Source of the DNA: Dechloromonas sp. HYN0024
GTDB lineage: Bacteria; Pseudomonadota; Gammaproteobacteria; Burkholderiales; Rhodocyclaceae
Direction: 5' to 3'
DNA length: 64,000 nt
Assembly: GCF_003441615.1 (NCBI RefSeq)
Contig: NZ_CP031842.1
Span: 2,364,001-2,428,000, forward strand
The first letter of the stretch is position 1, and every line of letters begins with the position of its first letter. Both the position numbers and the translations under genes were made by a program. A model generated the notes under the pieces. That model searched no databases, had not been told where the DNA came from, and saw only the letters and a program-made list of their open reading frames with translations. This document shows, one piece after another, positions 21,327-30,295 of the stretch.

Positions 21327-21982
21327 CGCGTCTTCTCCTGTCCGACCACCAGATCGGTGTGCAGGGCAAATTCGGTATAGCGCGGCGAAGGCTTCGCCTT
21401 GACCGCACCCGGCACCTCAACACGCTTCTCGTCAGCGGGATCAATCCCCTTCATGTCGAGTGCGGCAAAGCGACGGCCGGCAAAAGCGGGTTCGCCATTG
21501 AGCCGGTTGATGTAAGTCGGTAGCAAGGCAGGATCAAGCAGGCGACCATGAATCTCGATACCTTTTTCGCCGAAACGAAATCCGGTCAGCCAGGCACCGT
21601 CGACAACCTGCCGGGAAAATCCCTGCAGCAATCCGGAATATGCATTCCCCTCGGTGACATCGCCCTGCGCGATGACCGCCAGCACTTCCTGGCGCTGCTC
21701 GACGCCCATTCTGGCGGCACTGATAATGCCTTCCAGCGTGGCATCGGCACGCCGCCCGGCAAGCGCTCCACCCAGTGTCTGAACCTGCTGCTGCAAGGCT
21801 TGCAACTGCGTACTGATCGTTTCGTGCCGGGCCTTCAGGCTTGCCGTCTGCGAGTAGCCAAGGCTGACCAGCACCAGCACGAGCAGAAGACCGAGCACTG
21901 CCGCGCCAGCCACCACCGGCAAGGCCAGCCAGTCGAAGCGCGGGCGCAAGGCCGGCAATATGAGGTTGATCTGCTGACTCAT
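21323..21982 (-). CDS. PilN-like inner membrane pilus assembly protein (MshI2)
   Basis: The 219-residue protein begins MSQQINLILPALRPRFDW, the PilN-type cytoplasmic peptide that binds PilM-like partners. A membrane helix covers about residues 21-42. A coiled coil and a periplasmic domain (WLTGFRFGEKGIEIHGRLLD) follow. It overlaps mshI and mshJ by 4 bases each. Together with the upstream PilM-like MshI it forms the two-part PilM/PilN module seen in other MSHA loci. Confidence 0.85.
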   Translation of the reverse strand: MSQQINLILPALRPRFDWLALPVVAGAAVLGLLLVLVLVSLGYSQTASLKARHETISTQLQALQQQVQTLGGALAGRRADATLEGIISAARMGVEQRQEVLAVIAQGDVTEGNAYSGLLQGFSRQVVDGAWLTGFRFGEKGIEIHGRLLDPALLPTYINRLNGEPAFAGRRFAALDMKGIDPADEKRVEVPGAVKAKPSPRYTEFALHTDLVVGQEKTR

Positions 21983-22905
21983 GCCTCGCTCCTCAGCGCC
22001 GCGCCAATGGCGAGCAGGCTTTGGGCCTGACGGTCGGTCGAGCGCAACTCGGGCAGCGCAGCAAAATCAAGCACCGTCGAAAAATCAGCCACCTGCACCG
22101 GCAGGTAGAGATTCTCAGCAATCGTCGCCACCGTGCCGGCACAATCCACTTCGGAGGCAACCAGAAGGCGCGACACGGAGACGAAACCGTACTGCCGGTC
22201 AAAATTATCGAGCGTTCGCTGCAGCTCCAGGGCGAGGCGCTCAAGCATCTGACGACGACGCTCTTCGTCGGCCTTGACCAGCTCGGCCATCGCCACCTCG
22301 ATACGCCGCGACAGATAGAGTTCGCCGCCGCAGGTAATGGTCAGCAGACCTTCGTCCTGGGTCAGGAGCAAAAAGGCAAGGCCGCGATTCGGTTCCTCGA
22401 AAAGCACGGCGACGTTGCGCACGGCCATTTCAGGAATATCAATCGCTTCCAGCGGAATCTTTTTCTCGTGGTACAGCGCCATCCGTTCGCCGACCACGGC
22501 AGCCGGGGAAGCAACGGCGAACACACTGGCCTGACGGCCACCTTCGGTCGGAATATCGGCAATTGAAACCGCCGCATCATCAACCGGAAAATCAACCACA
22601 TCCTTGAGACGCCAACGCGAGGCCTGGACGCGCTCCTCGGCCGGCACGGCCGGCGCATCAAGCTGGACCAGGCGATAGTCGCTTTCATCCAGCAAGGTAG
22701 CGCAACGGAAACGCTTCAAACCATGGCTCAGCGCCAGACGGGACAGGCTATCAGCTTCACTGCCTTCGATGCGGAACGAGTCGCACAGGGTGATTTGGGG
22801 GGAACCACCAGCGGCACGTATGACACGAGCAAGGTCAATACGGTCGCCCTGCCGGACTACCGACATCCAACCAGCATCAAACTTCGCCCCAAGTTTCGGC
22901 CACAT
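21979..22905 (-). CDS. mshI: MSHA biogenesis protein MshI (PilM-like)
   Basis: The 308-residue cytoplasmic protein resembles the actin-like PilM/GspL cytoplasmic domain (FRIEGSEADSLSRLALSHG, RRIEVAMAELVKADEERRRQ, FVSVSRLLVASEVDCAG). It should nucleate the platform with PilN/MshJ. AAGGTG lies 8 bases before the ATG. A 287-base AT-richer gap separates it from the pilin gene, so it is probably the first gene of a separate transcript mshI-mshN. Confidence 0.87.
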   Translation of the reverse strand: MWPKLGAKFDAGWMSVVRQGDRIDLARVIRAAGGSPQITLCDSFRIEGSEADSLSRLALSHGLKRFRCATLLDESDYRLVQLDAPAVPAEERVQASRWRLKDVVDFPVDDAAVSIADIPTEGGRQASVFAVASPAAVVGERMALYHEKKIPLEAIDIPEMAVRNVAVLFEEPNRGLAFLLLTQDEGLLTITCGGELYLSRRIEVAMAELVKADEERRRQMLERLALELQRTLDNFDRQYGFVSVSRLLVASEVDCAGTVATIAENLYLPVQVADFSTVLDFAALPELRSTDRQAQSLLAIGAALRSEA

Positions 22906-23106
22906 TGTCCCAACACCTTATGTTTTTTAAGAAGACTATCTACTAACGCGTTATTTTTCAAGTACTTTATATATCAAAACCACGTGCCAAAACGGAACTC
23001 CCAAAAAGGTGGCGCACATTTAAACCCAACCCATGCAGCCAACGTGATTTCTCCGGGCCCACAGTTTTCGTTACGTGCCAAATGATTTCTCACCCACAAA
23101 CGTGGA
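22906..23106. other. AT-rich intergenic region upstream of mshI
   Basis: No coding potential was seen. On the minus strand a TTGAAA (around 22955-22960) and downstream AT-rich sequence could form an mshI promoter, but the -10 element is poor. The region has clearly lower GC than its neighbours. Confidence 0.4.
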
Positions 23107-23128
23107 AAACCCGCCTCGCGGCGGGTTT
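23107..23128 (-). terminator. Terminator after the second pilin gene
   Basis: AAACCCGCC (23107-23115) and GGCGGGTTT (23120-23128) form a 9-bp stem with loop TCGC. On the minus strand it is followed by TTTTCC. It lies 65 bases after the pilin stop and would separate pilin transcripts from the mshI operon. Confidence 0.8.
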
Positions 23129-23192
23129 GTTGTCATTGCGGATTTTGATAAAACCCGCAAAGCGCTTAGCCATTCAAATCAACCAATTGCGA

Positions 23193-23636
23193 TCAAGCAC
23201 CCGTCGCATGTCCGACAAAGGTCGCAGTAACACCTGCGGCAGTGCCGTCACCCATGACGAGTGTGCATGACACCCCGGCAGTGGTCAGGGCCGAATCGGT
23301 CACAATATAATATCTACCTTGAACAGTTGGGGATGGCAAGGCCCCTGCAGTAATCGTAATCGCCGGCGTCAACAACGCGCCAATGCCACTGCATTTTGCG
23401 GTGGCGGCAGACAGCGGGGTACACCTTGCTCCGGAGACATTATTCGCCACTGCACACCCAGCCACATTGATTGAACTGGCGGAAGACAAACCACCAGCAA
23501 CGCCAGCCACAGCAGCTGCGTTGGCATCAGCACGAAGATCAATAAACTTTGGCAATGCCGTTGCGGACAGAATCCCGAGAATGACAATGACGATGATCAG
23601 TTCGATCAGGGTGAAGCCTTTTTGAATCGTTTTCAT
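23193..23636 (-). CDS. Type IV pilin (MshA-like)
   Basis: The 147-residue prepilin has a short leader MKTIQKG and the processing motif G-FTLIELIIVIVILGILSA with Glu5. The mature part is small and rich in Ala/Gly/Thr. Its Cys residues (INVAGCAV, GARCTP, AKCSG, VSCTLVMGDG) probably form the C-terminal disulfides. AGGAG lies 6 bases before the ATG. It comes 22 bases after the other pilin gene. Which of the two is the major MSHA subunit cannot be told. Confidence 0.92.
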   Translation of the reverse strand: MKTIQKGFTLIELIIVIVILGILSATALPKFIDLRADANAAAVAGVAGGLSSASSINVAGCAVANNVSGARCTPLSAATAKCSGIGALLTPAITITAGALPSPTVQGRYYIVTDSALTTAGVSCTLVMGDGTAAGVTATFVGHATGA

Positions 23637-23658
23637 TACCTACTCCTAAAATTTGAAA

Positions 23659-24261
23659 TCAGCAGCCAGCAGTATCGCTGGCGGTAACCGGCGCAGCATT
23701 GGCAATTGCTGCGGTATAAGAGAAGAAACAGGTTCCCGCTGTGGTCGCACCAACGACACCAAAGGTGGCGGTGGTACCGGCAACCGCATAGGTATATCCA
23801 TCAGCCTGAAGGTTGGCGGCAGTCGGAATGAAGGCGCTGGTCAGACCTGCCATCGACAGGATACCCGCCGTACCAATAGCACTGACCGCCGGATATCCGT
23901 TGGTCAGGCTAACAATGCCGCTTTCGGTACACACTGTGCCGGCACCGGTTGTAATGTTGGTGGCCGTACCGCCACCACCGGGACAACCGGCAGCGTCGGC
24001 AACCCCGGCACGCGCCAGAACCGTTGCGTGCGCCAAAGCCGAACCGGCCAAGATGCTGCCACGAGCCGCCTGCAATTTGGCAATACGGGCTTCTCGCTGC
24101 AGATTGACGAAACGCGGCAGGGCCACGGAGGCCAGGATACCGAGAATGATGATGACGACAATCAGTTCGATCAGGGTAAAACCGAACTGGCCGCGCTTGC
24201 TGCTCATTGAATCAGTTTTCATATCTGCCTTAACGACTGTGGATTTTTTAACTTTAGACAT
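23659..24261 (-). CDS. Type IV pilin (MshA-like) with long leader
   Basis: The 200-residue prepilin starts at ATG 24261, preceded by AGGAGGAAGGCGAAA. Before the cleavage motif G-FTLIELIVVIIILGILAS there is a long, basic leader of about 27 residues. A second start at residue 14 (ATG with AAGG upstream) would give a more usual leader of about 14. Mature Cys residues are in AGCPG, TVCTES, GTCFFSY and the final DTAGC. The gene is larger than the next pilin. A hairpin (24291-24307) lies just upstream of the ribosome binding site. Confidence 0.9.
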   Translation of the reverse strand: MSKVKKSTVVKADMKTDSMSSKRGQFGFTLIELIVVIIILGILASVALPRFVNLQREARIAKLQAARGSILAGSALAHATVLARAGVADAAGCPGGGGTATNITTGAGTVCTESGIVSLTNGYPAVSAIGTAGILSMAGLTSAFIPTAANLQADGYTYAVAGTTATFGVVGATTAGTCFFSYTAAIANAAPVTASDTAGC

Positions 24262-24290
24262 TTTCGCCTTCCTCCTCAAGTATTACTTTA

Positions 24291-24307
24291 GCCATAATGC
24301 CTATGGC
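24291..24307 (-). other. Small hairpin in the pilin leader
   Basis: GCCATA and TATGGC pair around a 5-base loop, about 15 bases upstream of the AGGAGG of the pilin gene at 24261 and just beyond the mshF stop. It may affect mRNA stability or processing between mshF and the pilin. Confidence 0.4.
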
Positions 24308-24315
24308 GTATATTA

Positions 24316-24741
24316 CTACGGCATATCATCAAGGCGCAACAGACCAACGCCAGCAACAACCGCTCTGGGACTATCAACCCCCGCATCCCGACTGATCCGG
24401 AAGCGGGCCCGATGCCCATCGCGAAAACGATAAACCAGTTCCTTCGTCTTTCGATCAAAATACCAGACCGACTTTTGGTCCGGCACGCCATCCGTCACCC
24501 CCAGATAGCCGCCCGGCGCCGTGCCCACCCAGTCGATCGGGTTGTCACTCCGCGGCAGGCCGCCACCAAAGGTTTCGCGATGCGCCACGACTTCCATCAG
24601 TCCGATCCTGATGGCCGACACATCAGACTGCATCCTTGCTTCTTCCAGTTCGCCGCCGGCCTGGCCGATGGCCCGCCACAGGACGATGGCCAGGACACTG
24701 ATGATGACGACGGCGATGGAAAATTCATAATAGCGTCGCAT
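24316..24741 (-). CDS. mshF: MSHA biogenesis protein MshF-like
   Basis: The 141-residue protein is chosen to start at ATG 24741, seven bases after the mshG stop. One N-terminal membrane helix (YYEFSIAVVIISVLAIVLWR) lies near the start. A helical region (LEEARMQSDVSAIRIGLMEV) and a small C-terminal domain (QKSVWYFDRKTKELVYRFRD) follow. It lacks a prepilin cleavage site. Identification rests on position between mshG and the pilins and on overall layout, since the family is poorly conserved. Confidence 0.7.
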   Translation of the reverse strand: MRRYYEFSIAVVIISVLAIVLWRAIGQAGGELEEARMQSDVSAIRIGLMEVVAHRETFGGGLPRSDNPIDWVGTAPGGYLGVTDGVPDQKSVWYFDRKTKELVYRFRDGHRARFRISRDAGVDSPRAVVAGVGLLRLDDMP

Positions 24742-24748
24742 TGCTTCA

Positions 24749-25978
24749 TCAATGCTTGATGGCAACCTTGCCGAGGTCCCACATCGGCAGGAAGATACCG
24801 AGCGCCAGTACAAGCACCATCGCGCCCAGACTGACAATAAGAATCGGCTCGATCTGCTGGCCGAGCGTCTTCAGTTCGTATTCGACCTCACGCTGATACA
24901 TTTGGCCAACCTCTTCCAGCATCTCGTCGAGCGACCCCGACTCTTCACCGACCGAGATCATCTGGAGCACGACGGGCGAGAAGAAACTGGAGGCGATGGC
25001 GGCCCGGACGACGCTTTCACCCCGCTCGACGGTGTCGCGCATGCCTTCGATTTTCTGCGCGATATAGCTGTTGCCAACTGTTTGTGCGGAATTGCTCAAG
25101 GCCTGCATGACCGGCACACCGCTGCGCAGCCCCAGCGCGAAGCTGCGGGAGAAGCGGGCCATCGCCGCCTTGCGGACAATCTTTCCGGCAATCGGAAAAC
25201 GCAGGACCATCGCTTCCCATTGCATCAAGCCGGCATCGGTGCGCACCCAGGCGCGGAAAGCAAGGGCTGCCCCAATAGTGCCGACCAGCATGGCCGGCCA
25301 CCAGGCGACCATGAAATTGGAGAAACCGAGCAGTATTTTCGTCATCAGCGGCAGATCGGCACCGAATCCATCGAAAACTTTGGCAAAGGCCGGGATGACG
25401 AAGATATTGACGACAACCATGGCGGCCACCATGGCCATGATCACGAAACTTGGGTAGCGCAGCGCCGATTTGACCTGCTCGCGCATGAAACGCTCGAATT
25501 CCAGGTGATCGAAGAGGCGCAGGAAAATTTCGTCGAGCAGGCCGGTCGCTTCGCCGACGCGCACCATGGAAATATAGAAGGGATTGAAGACAGTCGGATG
25601 GCGGGCCAGAGAGAGTGACAGTTCGCGGCCGCCTTCCAGGCTTTCGCGGACATCCCGGATGACTTCCTTCATGGCCGGGTTGATCGCCGACTCCTGCAGG
25701 CCACTCAGGGCGCGCATGATCGGCACGCCGGACTTGAGCAGGGTATGGAGTTGCCGCGAGAAGAGCAGGATGTCGACGTGTTCAACCGTGGGCTTGAAGA
25801 ACTCGATGCCGCCACCATCACCGCCGCTTTTTGCCGAGGCCCGGGTTTCCTGAATGGAAAGCGGCGTGATGCCGCGACCGAGCAGCAGGTCAGCCACACC
25901 GCCCGAGCTGGCGCCTTCGAGCACCCCCTCGATCAGCTTGCCGCCACCATCCCGTCCCTTGTAGGCAAAATTGGCCAC
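24749..25978 (-). CDS. mshG: MSHA inner membrane platform protein MshG (GspF/PilC family)
   Basis: The 409-residue polytopic protein carries two T2SSF domains. It begins MANFAYKGRDGGGKLIEGVLE and has the paired motifs DILLFSRQLHTLLKSGVPIMRAL and RFSRSFALGLRSGVPVMQAL. The last hydrophobic segment is EPILIVSLGAMVLVLALGIF. It couples MshE ATP hydrolysis to pilin extraction. It follows mshE by 6 bases. Confidence 0.95.
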   Translation of the reverse strand: MANFAYKGRDGGGKLIEGVLEGASSGGVADLLLGRGITPLSIQETRASAKSGGDGGGIEFFKPTVEHVDILLFSRQLHTLLKSGVPIMRALSGLQESAINPAMKEVIRDVRESLEGGRELSLSLARHPTVFNPFYISMVRVGEATGLLDEIFLRLFDHLEFERFMREQVKSALRYPSFVIMAMVAAMVVVNIFVIPAFAKVFDGFGADLPLMTKILLGFSNFMVAWWPAMLVGTIGAALAFRAWVRTDAGLMQWEAMVLRFPIAGKIVRKAAMARFSRSFALGLRSGVPVMQALSNSAQTVGNSYIAQKIEGMRDTVERGESVVRAAIASSFFSPVVLQMISVGEESGSLDEMLEEVGQMYQREVEYELKTLGQQIEPILIVSLGAMVLVLALGIFLPMWDLGKVAIKH

Positions 25979-25984
25979 GTTGGC

Positions 25985-27661
25985 TTATTCCTCGAACTGA
26001 TTGCTGATGCGCATCGCTTCGGAAACCGTCGTCCGGCCGCTCAGCGCCATGCGCACTGCGTCGCGGCGCAGGGTTTCACCGGCCATCTGGAGGCGGGCCA
26101 CCCGCATGAACTCGCCCGGATCCTCGTGATTGATAGCCTCAACCACGGTATCGCTCATTTCAAGAAATTCGTAGACGCCGCTCCGTCCCTGGAAACCCGT
26201 GCCGGCGCAATGTGAGCAGCCAGCGCCGTGATGATAGGTGTGCTGATCGACCTCGTTGGCCAGTTCATAGCGCAGCCATTCGTGCTCATTCGGGGTCAAC
26301 GTGTAGGGGACGCGGCAATTGGTGCAGATCAGGCGGACCAGACGCTGGGCGATGACCATATGCACCGAGAGCGCCACCATATAGCGCGGCACCCCCATGT
26401 CGAGCAGGCGGATCGGGGTCGATACGGCATCGTTGGTATGCAGCGTGGACAACACGAGGTGGCCAGTCATGGCGGCCCGCATACCGATTTCGGCGGTCTC
26501 CTGGTCGCGCATTTCACCGATCAGCAGGATATCCGGGTCCTGACGCAGCACCGTCCGCAGCACACGCGAGAAAGACAGATCGATCTTTTCGTGCACCTGC
26601 ACCTGATTCAATCCGGAGAGCCGGTATTCAACCGGATCTTCGACAGTAATGACCTTTTTCTCCGGGCTGTTCAGTTCGTTCAGCGCCGCGTAGAGGGTTG
26701 TCGTCTTGCCCGAGCCGGTCGGGCCGGTAACCAGCACCATGCCGCTTGGTCGCTTGAGGGAATGGCGCAAACGATCGAGGACGCGCTCGGGCATACCGAT
26801 CCGCTCCAGTTCGAGCAGCCCCGTATTCTGAGCAAGAAGACGCATGACCACCGATTCGCCATACTGGGTGGGCAGCGTGGAAATACGCACATCAACCGAA
26901 TTGCCGCGCACCTTGATATTGAATCGACCATCCTGGGGCAGGCGTTTTTCCGAAATATCGAGACCGGACATCAGCTTGAGGCGCAGGGCGACAGCGGACG
27001 ACACCTTGCCATCAGCCTCGGTCTGGATGTGCAACACGCCGTCGATACGGAAACGGATGCGCAGGGATTTTTCCTGCGGCTCGAAATGGATGTCGGAAGC
27101 ACGCAGGCGCATGGCTTCTTCGAACACCGTTTGCAGCAGCTTGACGACCGGCGCATCCTCGGCGCCCGGATTGAGGCCGAGCAGTTCGCCGAATTCGATG
27201 GGAATGTCGCCCAGTTCGGCGGTCAGTTCCTTGGCCAGGCCGGTGATCTGCTCGCCACGGTGATAGACGCGGTCGACCATCGACAACAACTGGGTTTCGG
27301 TGACGACGGCGAGGTCAATCTCGCGTTTGACCAGGCGGGTGATCTCGTCATAGGCCTGGAGGTCGGTCGGGTCAGCCAGGCCGATCTGCAAACGGCCATC
27401 CGGCAACTGGTCGAGCACGAGTGCCCGGAAACGACGGGCCGGCGCTTCGGGCAGGAGCTTGATCAGCTCCGGCTTGGGGGTGAAATTATTGAGGTTGATG
27501 AAGGGAATGCGCAATTGCCGGGCCAGCGCCTGCGAGATTCCTTCCTCGGTGACGTAGCCGCTCTCGACAAAAACGCGCCCAAGCTTGCGCCCGGTGCGTT
27601 TCTGCTCACCGAGGGCAATCTTCAGTTGTTCGTCTGTCAGCAAACCTTGCTGAATCAGCAA
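25985..27661 (-). CDS. mshE: MSHA pilus extension ATPase MshE (start disrupted by a one-base frame break)
   Basis: The 558-codon frame encodes a GspE/PilB-type ATPase. The MshEN domain, a known c-di-GMP-binding fold, is N-terminal and has tandem motifs (LLIQQGLLTDEQLKIALGEQ, then RKLGRVFVESGYVTEEGISQ). The ATPase core follows with Walker A LVTGPTGSGKTTTLYAAL, an Asp box, Walker B in DPDILLIGEMRDQETAEI and the tetracysteine CTNC...CSHC. The only start in frame is a TTG at 27661. The conserved VRLGD lies upstream of it, in the same frame. The ATG with GGAGG at 27693 is out of frame by one base (see 27684-27690). Confidence 0.88.
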   Translation of the reverse strand: MLIQQGLLTDEQLKIALGEQKRTGRKLGRVFVESGYVTEEGISQALARQLRIPFINLNNFTPKPELIKLLPEAPARRFRALVLDQLPDGRLQIGLADPTDLQAYDEITRLVKREIDLAVVTETQLLSMVDRVYHRGEQITGLAKELTAELGDIPIEFGELLGLNPGAEDAPVVKLLQTVFEEAMRLRASDIHFEPQEKSLRIRFRIDGVLHIQTEADGKVSSAVALRLKLMSGLDISEKRLPQDGRFNIKVRGNSVDVRISTLPTQYGESVVMRLLAQNTGLLELERIGMPERVLDRLRHSLKRPSGMVLVTGPTGSGKTTTLYAALNELNSPEKKVITVEDPVEYRLSGLNQVQVHEKIDLSFSRVLRTVLRQDPDILLIGEMRDQETAEIGMRAAMTGHLVLSTLHTNDAVSTPIRLLDMGVPRYMVALSVHMVIAQRLVRLICTNCRVPYTLTPNEHEWLRYELANEVDQHTYHHGAGCSHCAGTGFQGRSGVYEFLEMSDTVVEAINHEDPGEFMRVARLQMAGETLRRDAVRMALSGRTTVSEAMRISNQFEE

Positions 27662-27683
27662 GTCGCCTAGTCGGACTTTTTCC

Positions 27684-27690
27684 GGGGGGG
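27684..27690 (-). repeat. C7 homopolymer at the mshE start (frame switch or assembly error)
   Basis: On the minus strand, GGAGGTCGGG-ATG (27693) is followed by seven C and then GGAAAAAGTCCGACTAG, so the ATG frame ends at TAG after eight codons. With eight C the ATG would read MPPPEKVRLGDLLIQQG and join the MshE frame, restoring the N-terminal RLG motif of the c-di-GMP-binding domain. In the present MshE frame a TAA lies at 27725-27727 with no ATG, GTG or TTG between it and the TTG at 27661. Confidence 0.85.
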
Positions 27691-27785
27691 CATCCCGACC
27701 TCCAAAACACCTTAAGAAACTGCGTTAACGATATGAGTTTACGACTTAAGTTTCCACAGTAGACGTTTTTTCGCCCCCCGACAAG

Positions 27786-29063
27786 TCAGCGATGCCGGCT
27801 GCCGCTCCGATGTTGCTGCGGACCACCCGGTTTTTGCCCGGATTTTTGTGCCTGCGGCCGACCCGGCTGCGGCTTGCGCGCACCGCGCGGCGGCTGCACC
27901 GGCTTGGGCGGGGCAATCGCCGAAGGCTCGAAGCCCGGGATGACTTCACGCTCGAGATCGCGCTTGATCAGGCGCTCAATGTCGCGCAGGCTGCCCCGCT
28001 CGTCGTGGCTGACCAGCGAGATTGCCTCGCCTTCCATGCCGGCCCGGCCGGTGCGGCCAATACGGTGCACATAGTCTTCGGCGACATTGGGCAGTTCGTA
28101 GTTGATGACGTAGGGCAACGCATCAATATCGATACCACGGGCGGCGATGTCGGTGGCGACGAGGGCGACCAGCTTGCCTTCCTTGAAGTCGGTCAGGGCG
28201 CGGGTACGGGCCCCCTGCGATTTGTCACCGTGGATGGCGGCCGACTTGATACCGGCCTTTTCCAGCGTCCGCGACAGCGCATCGGCACCGTGCTTGGTGC
28301 GGGCGAAGACCAGCACCTGATGCCAGCCGCGCGTCTCGAAGAGGTGGCAAAGCAGCTCCTTCTTCTGATCGCGGTTGGTTTCGATGACGCGCTGGGTGAC
28401 CGTTTCAGCCGCCGTATTGCGCGCTGCGACATCGACCGAGGCGGGATTGTGGAGGAGGCCGGCGGCCAGTTCGCGGATATCCGGCGAGAAGGTCGCCGAG
28501 AACATCAGGTTCTGGCGCTGCTTGGGCAGCAGGGCGATGATCTTGCGGATATCGCGGATGAAGCCCATGTCGAGCATGCGGTCGGCTTCGTCGAGGACAA
28601 AAATTTCGACCTTGGACAGATCGACCGTGCGTTGCTGAACGTGATCGAGCAAACGCCCCGGCGTTGCCACCAGCACATCGACGCCCCGGCGCAGGTTGGC
28701 GATTTGCGGATTGATGCCAACACCGCCGAAAACGGCCAGCGAATTGACCGGCAGATATTTGCCATAGGTGCGGACGCTTTCCTCAACCTGAATGGCCAGT
28801 TCGCGGGTCGGCGTCAGAACGAGGACGCGGGGGGCCTTGGTAATGCGGGTCAGGCGGTCATTCGGGCCGCTGCACAGACGGTGCAGGATGGGCAGCGTGA
28901 AGCCGGCCGTCTTGCCGGTGCCGGTCTGCGCCGTGGCCATCAGGTCGCGGCCGGTCATCACAGCGGGAATGGCCTGCGCCTGAATCGGCGTCGGCGTGTC
29001 ATAGCCCTGCTCGCTGACGGCGCGCAGAAGTTCGGCCTTGAGGCCGAGATCGGTAAATTGCAT
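27786..29063 (-). CDS. rhlE: RhlE-type DEAD-box RNA helicase
   Basis: The 425-residue protein starts at ATG 29063 ([20 protein letters not shown]) with GGAG upstream. Motifs are the Q motif in [12 protein letters not shown], Walker [19 protein letters not shown] in [17 protein letters not shown] in MFSATFSPD and [10 protein letters not shown]. The C-terminal tail (about 370-425) is basic and rich in Pro/Gly/Gln. It probably remodels RNA in ribosome assembly or cold growth. It lies 92 bases upstream of the mshE ATG. Confidence 0.93.
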   Translation of the reverse strand: MQFTDLGLKAELLRAVSEQGYDTPTPIQAQAIPAVMTGRDLMATAQTGTGKTAGFTLPILHRLCSGPNDRLTRITKAPRVLVLTPTRELAIQVEESVRTYGKYLPVNSLAVFGGVGINPQIANLRRGVDVLVATPGRLLDHVQQRTVDLSKVEIFVLDEADRMLDMGFIRDIRKIIALLPKQRQNLMFSATFSPDIRELAAGLLHNPASVDVAARNTAAETVTQRVIETNRDQKKELLCHLFETRGWHQVLVFARTKHGADALSRTLEKAGIKSAAIHGDKSQGARTRALTDFKEGKLVALVATDIAARGIDIDALPYVINYELPNVAEDYVHRIGRTGRAGMEGEAISLVSHDERGSLRDIERLIKRDLEREVIPGFEPSAIAPPKPVQPPRGARKPQPGRPQAQKSGQKPGGPQQHRSGSRHR

Positions 29064-29111
29064 GGGAACTCCGTGCAGGCAGCCCGGCATCGCCGGCCGC
29101 CCGCTGATCAA

Positions 29112-30293
29112 TCAGATAAGGGCCAGACCCCGTTCGAGGTCGGCCTGAAGATCCTCCACCGCTTCGAGGCCGACAGCGATGCGCAGCAGCCCTTCATTGA
29201 TGCCAGCCGCAGCCCGGGCTTCCGGGGTAATGCGGCCATGCGTGGTGGAGGCAGGATGGGTGATGGTGGTCTTGGTATCGCCGAGATTGGCGGTAATCGA
29301 GAGCAGGCGACAATTGTCGACAACCTGCCAGGCTTGTTCACGAGCGCCCTTGACTTCGAAAGCGACGATGGCACCGCCCGACTTCTGCTGCTGTTTCGCC
29401 AGTGCGTACTGCGGATGCGAGGGCAGGCCGGGATAATAGACGCGCGCCACTTTCGGGTGGGCTTCCAGCCAGGCGGCCAGTTGCGCCGCATTGGCCGATT
29501 GCGCATCAACGCGCAGCTTCAAGGTTTCCAGACCCTTGAGAAGGACCCAGGCATTGAAGGCCGACAAGGTCGGGCCAGCCGTGCGCAGGTATTTGAAAAC
29601 TTCTTCGGTCAGTTTCTTCGGGCCGCAAATGGCACCGCCGAGCACCCGCCCCTGCCCATCGAGGAACTTGGTGGCCGAATGGATGACCAGATCGGCCCCC
29701 ATGTCGAGCGGACGCTGCAGGATGGGTGTGCAAAAGCAGTTGTCTACCGCGACCAGGATGCCCTTGGCGTGGGCAATGGCAACCAGTGCCTTGATATCGG
29801 CAATCTCGGTCAGCGGATTGGACGGCGTTTCGAGGAAGAACAGTTTGGTTTCGGGACGGATCGCCGCTTCCCACGCTGCCGGATCGGTATGCGAGACGAA
29901 GGTGGTGGTGATGCCGGTGCGCGACAGGATGTTGTTGAACAACTGCACGGTAGCGCCGAACAGACTGTTCGACGCAACGATGTGGTCACCCTGCTTGAGA
30001 TGGGCCAGCACGGCAGCCATGATGGCCGACATGCCGCTTGCCGTGGCAACGCAGTCTTCAGCCCCTTCGAGCGCCGCCAGACGGTCTTCGAACATGGTGA
30101 CGGTCGGGTTGGTGAAGCGGGCGTAGACATTGCCCTCTTCCTCGCCGGAAAAACGCCGGGCGGCCTGCGCGGCACTTGGAAAAACAAAACTGGAGGTCAG
30201 GTACAGCGCCTCGGAATGCTCGCCGAACTGGCTGCGCTGCTGCCCGGCACGAACGGCCAGGGTTTCCGGACGGTAATCAGGCAAATCACTCAT
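29112..30293 (-). CDS. metZ: O-succinylhomoserine sulfhydrylase
   Basis: The 393-residue PLP enzyme makes homocysteine from O-succinylhomoserine and sulfide. It belongs to the Cys/Met metabolism fold type I family. Visible are YARFTNPTVTMFEDRLAALE, SGMSAIMAAVLAHLK and the PLP lysine in HSATKFLDGQGRVLGG. The C-terminal STTHGR and GLLRIAVGLE match the family. The ATG at 30293 is favoured over an upstream TTG. It begins 2 bases after the purF stop, the usual purF-metZ arrangement. Confidence 0.95.
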   Translation of the reverse strand: MSDLPDYRPETLAVRAGQQRSQFGEHSEALYLTSSFVFPSAAQAARRFSGEEEGNVYARFTNPTVTMFEDRLAALEGAEDCVATASGMSAIMAAVLAHLKQGDHIVASNSLFGATVQLFNNILSRTGITTTFVSHTDPAAWEAAIRPETKLFFLETPSNPLTEIADIKALVAIAHAKGILVAVDNCFCTPILQRPLDMGADLVIHSATKFLDGQGRVLGGAICGPKKLTEEVFKYLRTAGPTLSAFNAWVLLKGLETLKLRVDAQSANAAQLAAWLEAHPKVARVYYPGLPSHPQYALAKQQQKSGGAIVAFEVKGAREQAWQVVDNCRLLSITANLGDTKTTITHPASTTHGRITPEARAAAGINEGLLRIAVGLEAVEDLQADLERGLALI

Positions 30294-30295
30294 GG

